Shown here: in pieces, positions 49,215 to 56,674 of the stretch
How the letters are laid out: every line of letters starts with the position of its first letter
How positions within the stretch are numbered: the first letter of the stretch is position 1
Assembly: GCA_001971685.1 (NCBI GenBank)
Contig: CP019326.1
Location: 1,550,001-1,614,000 of the forward strand
DNA: 64,000 nt
Source: Halomonas sp. 1513
Lineage (GTDB): Bacteria > Pseudomonadota > Gammaproteobacteria > Pseudomonadales > Halomonadaceae
Reading direction: 5' to 3'
Notes under the pieces: generated by a model
What the model saw: only the letters and a program-made list of their open reading frames with translations
What the model was told of the DNA's origin: nothing
Databases searched by the model: none
Program-made: the position numbers and the translations under genes

Positions 49215-49727
49215 CTATTGCCTTTTCAGGTGCGGTGATAGGTAGCAGCCGACCACGGTGAATTGATGGAACCCAAAGCCGCCGGTAACCGCGACCCGCC
49301 CAGCGGAAACCCAGGCATGTGCCCTGTAATCATGCCTCTCGAGGTCACGCATCACACCGAAGTAGAGCGAATAAGGAATGCGGTAAATGCCCAGTATCAG
49401 CCTTGCGGTGACCGCCTGCGGAAAGCAGTTCGAGGTCCAGGGCGTGTAACGTGCCGCCAGCCTGATCGCCTGACCGACCTGAGCTGCTCGTCTTTCCTGG
49501 GGCGGCGTAAGCAGAGGGGTGTAAGACGCTATTCCTACGGGTATCCCGAGATGGGGAGCTATGCGGCGAAACGAGAAGACGAGGATTGCCAGGCGGCTCA
49601 AGCCTAGCAGGACCCATAGCACCGGGAACCATCGCTTGGCAAAGCGGGGCTGCCGCACGAAGCTGGATGCCTTGCGCTTGAGCTTGTTCAGCAAGCCCGA
49701 TGAAATACTTGGAGTATGAGCCGACAA
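49215..49727 (-). CDS. Lasso peptide B2 protein, leader peptidase (transglutaminase-like)
   Basis: 170 residues. Cysteine protease that removes the leader so that the cyclase can act. The catalytic Cys is C101 in PWTSNCFPQAVTAR and the His is H137 in RAHAWVSAG. GGFGFHQFTVVGCY follows, as in the family; the third catalytic residue is not obvious. An N-terminal hydrophobic stretch (about 33-52) precedes the domain. It starts 13 bp after the PqqD-like gene. The B protein is split into B1 and B2 here, whereas many proteobacterial lasso systems use one fused protein. Confidence 0.9.
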   Translation of the reverse strand: MSAHTPSISSGLLNKLKRKASSFVRQPRFAKRWFPVLWVLLGLSRLAILVFSFRRIAPHLGIPVGIASYTPLLTPPQERRAAQVGQAIRLAARYTPWTSNCFPQAVTARLILGIYRIPYSLYFGVMRDLERHDYRAHAWVSAGRVAVTGGFGFHQFTVVGCYLSPHLKRQ

Positions 49728-49740
49728 GGGGATGACGCCT

Positions 49741-50031
49741 CTATTCGATAACTTCTATCAAGTCGATCTTCAGAAGATCGTTGACGAAAGTCGACATATC
49801 GTCCTGGCAGGTTGAAGGGTCGGTTTCGTACTCGCGGCAGATGATGTCGGTGATGCCGTCAATGGATATCGGCTCCTCGAGCAGTTCCCAAACGCGGGAG
49901 CCAACGCCAGTGATACCGTAGTACTGCCCCTGGTCCACGCCCATCATCACGACATCACCATCAATATTTGCTGCGACCATATCCGGGTTTCGCTTGAGAA
50001 GTGTGGTATGGGAAATGGTAGTTGAAGGCAT
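49741..50031 (-). CDS. PqqD-like RRE protein, lasso B1
   Basis: 96 residues of the PqqD/RiPP recognition element fold, which binds the precursor leader and brings it to the B2 protease. Visible signature: LLKRNPDMVAANIDGDVVMM, then GVDQGQYYGITGVGSRVWELL, the characteristic Y/N-G-x3-WxLL pattern, then the helical C terminus (DDMSTFVNDLLKIDLI). It lies between precursor A2 (116 bp upstream) and B2 (13 bp downstream) on the same strand. PqqD-like proteins also occur in HprK-related exopolysaccharide systems, but the adjacent B2, cyclase and precursors decide for a lasso role. Confidence 0.9.
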   Translation of the reverse strand: MPSTTISHTTLLKRNPDMVAANIDGDVVMMGVDQGQYYGITGVGSRVWELLEEPISIDGITDIICREYETDPSTCQDDMSTFVNDLLKIDLIEVIE

Positions 50032-50146
50032 GTGGTGGTACTCGGCAGCTGAAAAATAATTGTGCTATTTGGACATAATAGCCACATGCCACCGGTAACT
50101 TGGCAGCATGCGGCTAATGGCGCTATATACTAATAAACGCCAAACG

Positions 50147-50290
50147 CTAGGAGCCTGGCTGGAAGGCACTTCCGTCTTGGCCTCCTTCTTGCTCAGCACT
50201 CGGTACGCCGCCCGCTGCGGTGATGTCTTTCAAGGCGCCTAGTTGCTGAAGGGATGGGCTCGCATAAGGTTTGCGGTCTGTCTGTTGCAT
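50147..50290 (-). CDS. Lasso peptide precursor A2 (47 aa)
   Basis: 47-codon gene with GAGGAG seven bases before its ATG. The leader shows the exact lasso motif Y-x2-P-x-L-x3-G-x5-T as YASPSLQQLGALKDIT. Cleavage two residues after isoleucine-threonine (T-A) leaves a 22-residue core beginning AGGVPSAE and ending AFQPGS. Glu8 is the predicted ring acceptor for the Ala1 amine. The shared core pattern of both precursors is A-G-x-V-P-x-A-[DE], then four variable positions, then x-D-G-[ST]-A-F-x-P-G-S. It sits between the cyclase and B1 genes, the usual place for a precursor. Confidence 0.9.
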   Translation of the reverse strand: MQQTDRKPYASPSLQQLGALKDITAAGGVPSAEQEGGQDGSAFQPGS

Positions 50291-50396
50291 ATTATCGCTC
50301 CTCATTTATTTTAGCGTCGTTACCGGGGAGTTGATGGCAACCTTTTTAAGTATAGCGGCATGTTGAATGTCCATCTATCCATCATTTTACGGTTTT

Positions 50397-52334
50397 TCAT
50401 TCATTACTTTCGTCAGCATATCGAATGAAGGTGCCTACTGATAAACCTCTGAGAAGTTTGAAGCGAAAGCGTCTTTCTACCTCTGGGTTTGCCCATCCAT
50501 CGTCAGGCCATTCATCTAATGCTTTTTCCAGCGCCTCCAGATCGAGAAAGTCGCCGGCGCTATGGTGGGCCTTCAGGCGTTGCAGCTCGGCGCGCAGTTC
50601 TGGCAAGGCCTGTTCGGTCTGCTCATACCAGTCCGCGGCCTGTAGTCCCCGCGTCTTGGCGTTGAGGATCTCGGCAGGTAGCACATCGGCCATCAAGCGC
50701 TTGAGCAGCCATTGCAGCTGGCCATCTCCCAGGTACTGTGAGTCGGGCACCGCCAGGCAGAACTCCATCAGGCGAACATCGGCTGCCGGGTCACGATATT
50801 CCACGCCGTCGATGTTGGCAGCGGCGTTGTACTCTCCGGTATCGGTGAGAAACAGCGTATTGATACGAAACTGCCGGCTGTTCGAGCTGGGCTGGTAGGT
50901 TAGGTCGAACTGGATGTGCTTGGCCCGCTTGCGCGTATTCATGCGACGCGACAGTTCCGGGCTGATGGCGGAGTGCCCACTCAGCATCCAGGCCCTGCCA
51001 CGCGATTTTTCGAAGGCGTGCCACAGGCTTCGGGGTATGAGTGGCGCCGCGCATACTCTGACCATTTGGCGCCATGTCATGCTGGGATGGCGTTGCTTCA
51101 GCTCCTTGTAGACGGACCATAGCGTGGTCCAACGTCCAGAGCGCAGTAGTGATGCCAGGTAGGGGAGGCCGTCGTAGGAGATGCTGAAGTTGCCCATGTT
51201 GGCGCACAGCAGGGCTTTGGCGCCACGCCTTGCGGCATCTTCACGGATGGCTGATGCCCAGGCGACGTTACAGATATTGAGAGGGGCTCTATCGAGCTCT
51301 TCGGTCATCGTTTGCAGGTTGTCGAGCGGTGACGTGCCGTCGGTACGGATCAGCACATGCTCGATATTATCGAAGCGCTCGGCCACCGCACGTGCCTTAG
51401 GGCCCTCATCGGCATGCCGGCCAGTGGGCACGGGCCCATTGAAGCCTTCCCGAGGCACGGCCGTATAGGCGATCAAGGGTTGTTGCCTTTGGCTGAGTTG
51501 CTGTGCTGCGAAGGCGGTCACGGTGGTGCTATCCATGCCCGAACTCAGATGGGTGGCAATCGGGCCCACTGCACGCAGGCGGCTGGCCACGGCGCGGTCG
51601 AGGTGTTCGCGCAGGGCTTCGACGTAGGCCTCGTCGCTGTCGAGGTGTATCTCGTGATGCGGATCGAAGCGGTGATAGCGATGCGAGGTGACCGCGCCGC
51701 CCGACAGGGTCACCACATGACCCGGCTCCACACGGTAGATCTCTTTGAACAAGGAGGCGGGGCCGGTCATGGGCAGCATGCACAAGTAGTCATGCAGTTG
51801 CTCTTCGCAGATCGCTTTGGTGAGGCCGGGAATCGCGAACAGGGCCTTGGGCATGGTGGCGAATGCGAACAGCGTGTCACGCTTGTACCAGAATAGCGGG
51901 CGCATACCGAGCGGATCGCGTGCCAGCCAGAGTCGCTCTTGCTCAGGCTGCCAGCATGCCAGGGCGAAGTCGCCGAGCAGGTGCTTTGGCGCATCACTGT
52001 CCCAGTGCAGGCAGGCGGCAAGTGCCAGATCGCTATCGGCCATCAGCCGGGTGTCGGCAGGGCCAAGCCCCAGTGCCTCGGCCAGTTCATCGCGATTGTC
52101 GAGTCGGCCATCGAAGACCATTGCCATCTGATTGGCGGCGTCGACCAGCGGTTGGCGATCGAGGCTGTCTTCCGGGGTCGTGCGCAACAGCGTGCGTAGC
52201 AGGGCGCCGTTGCCTTGGTGCCAGTGGTGCTGTGCGTCCCTGCCATAGGGGGTCAACAGTGCTTGCATCCGATACAGGGTATCGCGATCGACTGACTGGC
52301 CGTCGAGCTGAACAAGGCCGGCGATGGCACTCAT
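50397..52334 (-). CDS. Lasso cyclase, asparagine-synthetase-like C protein
   Basis: 645 residues. It adenylates the Asp/Glu side chain of the core and closes the macrolactam ring. The N-terminal class II glutaminase-like domain starts MSAIAGLVQLDG, without the Cys2 of true asparagine synthetase, as is usual for lasso cyclases. The PP-loop is THLSSGMDSTTVTA near 262-267. EYRDPAADVRLMEFCLAVP near 530 matches the family C-terminal region. The ATG at 52334 overlaps the stop of the upstream CobT-like gene (ATGA), which fixes the start and suggests coupled translation. It ends 107 bp before precursor A2. Confidence 0.92.
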   Translation of the reverse strand: MSAIAGLVQLDGQSVDRDTLYRMQALLTPYGRDAQHHWHQGNGALLRTLLRTTPEDSLDRQPLVDAANQMAMVFDGRLDNRDELAEALGLGPADTRLMADSDLALAACLHWDSDAPKHLLGDFALACWQPEQERLWLARDPLGMRPLFWYKRDTLFAFATMPKALFAIPGLTKAICEEQLHDYLCMLPMTGPASLFKEIYRVEPGHVVTLSGGAVTSHRYHRFDPHHEIHLDSDEAYVEALREHLDRAVASRLRAVGPIATHLSSGMDSTTVTAFAAQQLSQRQQPLIAYTAVPREGFNGPVPTGRHADEGPKARAVAERFDNIEHVLIRTDGTSPLDNLQTMTEELDRAPLNICNVAWASAIREDAARRGAKALLCANMGNFSISYDGLPYLASLLRSGRWTTLWSVYKELKQRHPSMTWRQMVRVCAAPLIPRSLWHAFEKSRGRAWMLSGHSAISPELSRRMNTRKRAKHIQFDLTYQPSSNSRQFRINTLFLTDTGEYNAAANIDGVEYRDPAADVRLMEFCLAVPDSQYLGDGQLQWLLKRLMADVLPAEILNAKTRGLQAADWYEQTEQALPELRAELQRLKAHHSAGDFLDLEALEKALDEWPDDGWANPEVERRFRFKLLRGLSVGTFIRYADESNE

Positions 52335-54013
52335 GGGCAAGACTCATCTGGTTTGGTTTGGGTGAGGAGGTCGCCCAAGCGTTCGAAGAGGGTTTCGGCA
52401 ATGGCCTCGGGTCGGCGGACGGTCAGCGCGTGGCGATAGAAGCGTGCCACGTCCTGGCCGGTGCCGATGGCCGCCAACGATATCGGGCTACTGTCAATCT
52501 CATCGATGACACGACGCAGGTGCTGTTCGAGGAATGCCCGTCCGTTGGCCTGGGCCGTGGCCTTGTCAAAGGGAGTGCCGTCGGAGAGCACCATGAGTAT
52601 CTTGCGCGGCTGGGGTTGCCGAATGAGGCGTTTGGCCGCCCAGTAAAGCGCTTCCCCATCAATATTTTCATGGCCCATCTCATCGCGAAGCAGCAGGCCC
52701 AGTTGCGGGCGTGCGCGTCGCCATGGCTGCTCGGGCGTCTTGTAAATGATATGTCGGATGGCATTCAGCCTACCCGGGGCGTCGGGTGAGCCGCTGCGCT
52801 TCCATTGCTGCACCATGGGATTGTTGGCGTTGAAGCGAGAGGTGAAGCCAAGCACTTCGCAGCGTATCTGGCAAAGCTCCAGGGTATGAACGGCAAGATC
52901 GATGACAATGGCGGCCATGCGTCGACGCTGGCCACGCATCGAGCCGGACTGATCGACGAGAAGTGTGACGCAGGCATCAGGGACGGGCGACTCATTCTCG
53001 GTGCGAAATATGCGTTGGTTGGGGGTGTCGCCTACTAGCCTTGCCAGGCGGCGACTATCCAGGCGACCTTCATCCTGATCGAACGACCAGTGGCGTAGGC
53101 GCGCGGCCATCAGGCGCCGCTGCAGACGGTGGGCTAGCTGACGGATCCGCCGGCGGTCTGGCAGATCCAGCTGCTTCAGCGCCTCGGCATCCTCGCTGTG
53201 AAACCAGAAACTCGCCGGCTGTTGCTCATCCCAGGCGCGTGAATACACCGCATAGCCATGTTGACGGTCATCGCGTTCGGCCTGCTCCTCCTCGAGGGTT
53301 GGCGCATCATGAGGCTTCCCCTCCGCGGCCAGCTCGGCATCGGGATTCTCCTCCTCCTGGCCATGACTGGCATTGCCGTGGAGGGTCAACTGGGCATGCT
53401 GGCTGTCGGCATAATAGCTCGCCAGCCGCTGCACGATCGCCAGGACCGATTCAGCAAAGGCGCTGCAATCGCCCAGGTGTTGAGACGCCGCTGTCAGCGC
53501 TTGCTCGATATCGCTGTCCTGCAGGGCGGCCTGGTGCGCGCGCTGGTGGGTCTCGGTACGGGCAGATGAGAACAGGCTTGTCAGCCATCCCTGGCGAGCT
53601 TTTGGCGCGTTCGGGGGCGTTTCGAGAATCGATAGCGGCGTGGCCGGCTGTGCAGCAAAAATCGTGCGCGAGGCATGATAGAGCGCCGCCATGGCACTGT
53701 CCTCGGGGGCAGTCGCCGGCGCATGCCTCAAGTTGCTGGCCATGCCGGGTAGCTGGCGTGCTGCCAGTGTCTCGACTCGCGCCCGCTCGAGGAGCGCATA
53801 CCAGTCCCACTCTTGTGCGCTGAAGGCGCTGTCCTGGCGAGGGTCATGCCAGCGCCGCCACGCCGCCAGAGCGTCAGCTTCCGCGCGACTCGAGGTGCTG
53901 GGAGGGGCCGCTGCGCCTGGCAGGGAAAGGGGCGGACGCCCTGCAGCATAGGTGCGAGACCATGCCGCAATCAGCGCGGTGGCGCGGCTAGTGTCAGTAG
54001 ATGCCTGAGACAT
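52331..54013 (-). CDS. CobT-like VWA-domain protein (chelatase subunit homologue)
   Basis: 560 residues. The C-terminal von Willebrand A domain has the MIDAS motif LLVDQSGSMRGQRRRMAA near 350. It is followed by LLLRDEMGHENIDGEALYWA, a stretch nearly diagnostic for CobT of aerobic cobaltochelatase, and by MVLSDGTPFDKATAQ. The middle is acidic (EEENPDAELAAEGKPHDAPT), as in CobT. I chose ATG 54013, which overlaps the end of the CobS-like gene by 20 bp; an in-frame ATG at 54040 is possible. No CobN is present in the window, so metal insertion into a corrinoid cannot be assumed. The stop overlaps the lasso cyclase start. Confidence 0.87.
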   Translation of the reverse strand: MSQASTDTSRATALIAAWSRTYAAGRPPLSLPGAAAPPSTSSRAEADALAAWRRWHDPRQDSAFSAQEWDWYALLERARVETLAARQLPGMASNLRHAPATAPEDSAMAALYHASRTIFAAQPATPLSILETPPNAPKARQGWLTSLFSSARTETHQRAHQAALQDSDIEQALTAASQHLGDCSAFAESVLAIVQRLASYYADSQHAQLTLHGNASHGQEEENPDAELAAEGKPHDAPTLEEEQAERDDRQHGYAVYSRAWDEQQPASFWFHSEDAEALKQLDLPDRRRIRQLAHRLQRRLMAARLRHWSFDQDEGRLDSRRLARLVGDTPNQRIFRTENESPVPDACVTLLVDQSGSMRGQRRRMAAIVIDLAVHTLELCQIRCEVLGFTSRFNANNPMVQQWKRSGSPDAPGRLNAIRHIIYKTPEQPWRRARPQLGLLLRDEMGHENIDGEALYWAAKRLIRQPQPRKILMVLSDGTPFDKATAQANGRAFLEQHLRRVIDEIDSSPISLAAIGTGQDVARFYRHALTVRRPEAIAETLFERLGDLLTQTKPDESCP

Positions 54014-54959
54014 TGGCTGTGCCCTGCAGCAATTCCGCATCGAAGCAGCGCTGATAGAGTTCGGCGACCAAGGGGCGCTCGGTTTCGTCGCAACGGTTCA
54101 CGAAGGCCAGTCGCAGCGCTTCATCGGTGGCCTCGATGAGCGCGATGTTTTCGCCCCATGAGACCAGCGTACGAAGCGATAGCAGCGATGAAAGATCGCC
54201 CTGCTGGAAAGCTTGTCGCGTCAACCCGGCGAAGGTCACCATGCGCTCGATGGTGGTTGCATCGAGCGCTGGCAGGCGTGCCTTGAGTATCTGTTGCTCC
54301 TGCTCAGGTGGCATGTAGCCGAGTTCCGACACTACGTGCCAGCGATCCATCTGCGCCTGGTTGAGGGCCTGGGTGCCGGCGTAGAGGCCAGTGGCGTCGC
54401 CTTGCCCGGCGGTATTGGCCGTGGCGAACAGGCGAAAGGCTGGATGCGGCGTGATCACTCGGTTCTGGTCGAGCAGCGTCAGGTGGCCATGGCTTTCGAG
54501 CAGGCGCTGAATGACGAACATCACGTCTGGGCGTCCGGCGTCATACTCATCGAATACGATGGCAACCGGTCGTTCCAGGGCCCAGACCAGTATCCCCGGC
54601 ACGAACTCGGTGACCTGCTTGCCGTCGCGGATGACCACCATGTCGCGGCCGATCAAATCGGCGCGGGTGATGTGCCCATCGAGGTTGATGCGTATGCACG
54701 GCCAGTTGAGTCTCGCGGCGACCTGCTCGATATGTGACGACTTGCCACTCCCGTGCGGGCCGTGCAGGTAAACGCGACGATCATGGGCAAAGCCCATGAG
54801 GATGGCCTTGGTGACGTCGGGCATGAAGCAGAACGCAGGATCGAACTCCGGTACGTGCTCGTTGGTGCCACTGAATGCGGGAACCGGCCACGGCAAGTGA
54901 AGCTTGAACGTGTGCTCGGGATCGCAGAATGCGTCTGGGTTCTTGAGGGCGTCGTTCAT
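53994..54959 (-). CDS. CobS-like AAA+ ATPase (MoxR group)
   Basis: 321 residues. Walker A is LHGPHGSGKSSHIEQVA near 66, Walker B VAIVFDEYDAGRPDV near 133, and a sensor-like stretch FRLFATANTAGQGDATGLY lies near 180. Long stretches match CobS, the motor subunit of aerobic cobaltochelatase (CobNST). CobS forms hexamers that act with CobT's VWA domain. I chose ATG 54959 (MNDALKNPDAF); 55004 is an alternative. It heads the minus-strand operon CobS-CobT-cyclase-A2-B1-B2. The two-gene motor may remodel a partner protein or aid metal insertion; neither is shown. Confidence 0.87.
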   Translation of the reverse strand: MNDALKNPDAFCDPEHTFKLHLPWPVPAFSGTNEHVPEFDPAFCFMPDVTKAILMGFAHDRRVYLHGPHGSGKSSHIEQVAARLNWPCIRINLDGHITRADLIGRDMVVIRDGKQVTEFVPGILVWALERPVAIVFDEYDAGRPDVMFVIQRLLESHGHLTLLDQNRVITPHPAFRLFATANTAGQGDATGLYAGTQALNQAQMDRWHVVSELGYMPPEQEQQILKARLPALDATTIERMVTFAGLTRQAFQQGDLSSLLSLRTLVSWGENIALIEATDEALRLAFVNRCDETERPLVAELYQRCFDAELLQGTANVSGIY

Positions 54960-55027
54960 GTCCGCGCGCAGCGTTCCTTGTTGATAACGGGTGGGGCGTG
55001 CCATCCCAGGCACACGAGGCTTTCAGT

Positions 55028-55042
55028 TGATAATGATTCTAA
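55028..55042. promoter_or_regulatory. Fur-box-like sequence upstream of cobS-like gene
   Basis: TGATAATGATTCTAA matches 12 of 14 defined positions of the 7-1-7 Fur pattern TGATAAT-N-ATTATCA. It lies about 70 bp upstream of the CobS-like start in the 490-bp divergent gap to the nucleotidyltransferase gene, which holds no other gene that I can support. Control by iron or another metal is only a suggestion. Confidence 0.35.
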
Positions 55043-55449
55043 GCTAGCAGAAGGCTTGACATGGGGGCAATGGATCGCGCAAAAAATGTGTTCTTTTGTT
55101 AATATTGGCGAACTGATGTCGGCTTGCTGGTGCCGGGCTGAGAGCACCTTTCTCGCTAAAGGCCCATGGTGGCGGGGTTCATGAGATTCTCTGTTGCTTT
55201 GCGCGGCGCGACTGACAGGCTGTTATTTTGTCACTAAACTGTTAATGTCGCTGTTGCAGGGAGCGCTGCACCGACCGTCCGAATCGTCCAGCGGTAGCGC
55301 TCGTGTCGCATCCGCGGCTAGCCGATCTGCGTCGCTGTGGAAGTGGGAGTGCGCTCGCATCAGGGCAGCACGAGAATGATGCAGGTCTTTGATAAGAGGG
55401 CGTAATAATGACTAGACATTGGCACCATGGTTAGTGAGGGATGCTCGTC

Positions 55450-56652
55450 ATGACGATTACGCTCAAGGCATCGCCCCCGTTGGATCCTTGCTTGCGGCTC
55501 TTGATACTCCTCGCGCGGCTGCAGCTAACCGAGTCCCAAGCGCGTGCTGCGCTGGCGCTCTGCCAGAAGGTCGATGACTGGGCGCTGTTTACGCGCCGCG
55601 CCCAGGAGCGTTTCGTGCTGCCCCTGGCATATCGCCACCTGCGCAAGCTATCACCGCCATCACTGCCCGAAGAGCAGCTCGAGATCATGAAGCTGCACTC
55701 GCTTAGCGTGTTGCAACATAACCTGAACGTTTCGGCAGCACTGCGCGATCTGGTCAAGGAGTTGCTGCAACCACTCGAGCTACGGCATGTGTTCTTCAAG
55801 GGGCCGACCCTGGCCGCGCGTTACTACGACGAGCCTGCCATGCGCTTCTGTCAGGATATCGATGTACTGGTGCCCCGTGGGCGAATGGCCGAGCTACTCG
55901 AGCAGGCGCTGGGGCAGGGGTATACGCCGCTCGACCCCGAATCGCTCGATAGCGATGCGACCAGCCTGGCGTTCGTGTCCAGGGTGCAGAAAGTCATCAC
56001 TCTCGTGGCACCACGGCGGGTGGCCATCGAATTTCACCAGCGTATCGATAACATCGGCTCGATCTACGATTCGCAGCAGGTGCTGGCCATGGCCGAGCCG
56101 ATGCGCCTTGGCAGTCACTATCTCTCGGTGATGCCCACAGCAGAGCTGTTCGTGTATATCTGCTGGCATCACACCAAGCACTACTGGTCCCACTTGCACT
56201 GGCTGGTTGACATGGATGCCATCCAGCGCCACCCCAGTTTCGATCTCGAGGCTGTCATGGCCTGCGCTGATCGCCGCAACCTGCGCGCTACCGTGGAGGC
56301 GTCCCTCGAGCTCTTTACTACCCTGTCAGACCCCGACCTGTGGGAGGGTAAGGCGCTGTCCGAGAACGGCAAGGAGATGCTGGCCATGTCTTTGAAAGCC
56401 ATGCAGGGCGACTATCAGGTCGAGCTGGCCCTGAGACGTCAGAAGGCCACGCCGGATTTCTCGTTCAGTTGGCAGACCGACTCCTCGCAGTGGCTGCGCT
56501 GGAAGCTGCTGGGGTGGACGCGGTTGTTTCGGCCTAGCTATGCCGACTACGAGTGTTGGCCGTTACCCCGAGGGTGGCAATGGCTCTATCGAGTGACCCG
56601 CCCGTTTCGCGAATCCTACGCTCGCCTGATCGCTGGTGGCCCGCGTAGATGA
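55450..56652 (+). CDS. Nucleotidyltransferase-fold protein of RiPP/EPS loci
   Basis: 400 residues of the uncharacterised nucleotidyltransferase family (NTP_transf_5 type). The catalytic strand shows MRFCQDIDVLVPRGRMAEL near 136, with the D-x-D metal motif, preceded by HVFFKGPTLAARYYD, the typical KG...L start of the fold. VAIEFHQRI near 195 may supply the third acidic residue. Members recur in lasso-peptide and HprK-related gene clusters, where their job is not settled. The ATG at 55450 has GAGGG at a proper distance; an ATG at 55441 is too close to that site. It is followed 22 bp later by the ABC exporter. Confidence 0.82.
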   Translation: MTITLKASPPLDPCLRLLILLARLQLTESQARAALALCQKVDDWALFTRRAQERFVLPLAYRHLRKLSPPSLPEEQLEIMKLHSLSVLQHNLNVSAALRDLVKELLQPLELRHVFFKGPTLAARYYDEPAMRFCQDIDVLVPRGRMAELLEQALGQGYTPLDPESLDSDATSLAFVSRVQKVITLVAPRRVAIEFHQRIDNIGSIYDSQQVLAMAEPMRLGSHYLSVMPTAELFVYICWHHTKHYWSHLHWLVDMDAIQRHPSFDLEAVMACADRRNLRATVEASLELFTTLSDPDLWEGKALSENGKEMLAMSLKAMQGDYQVELALRRQKATPDFSFSWQTDSSQWLRWKLLGWTRLFRPSYADYECWPLPRGWQWLYRVTRPFRESYARLIAGGPRR

Positions 56653-56674
56653 AGATACCCAATGGCGGCCATCC

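Noticed and set aside
53994..54959. A cobalamin biosynthesis operon
   Set aside because: CobS- and CobT-like genes are present, but no cobN or other corrin gene is in the window, and the next gene in the operon is the lasso cyclase.
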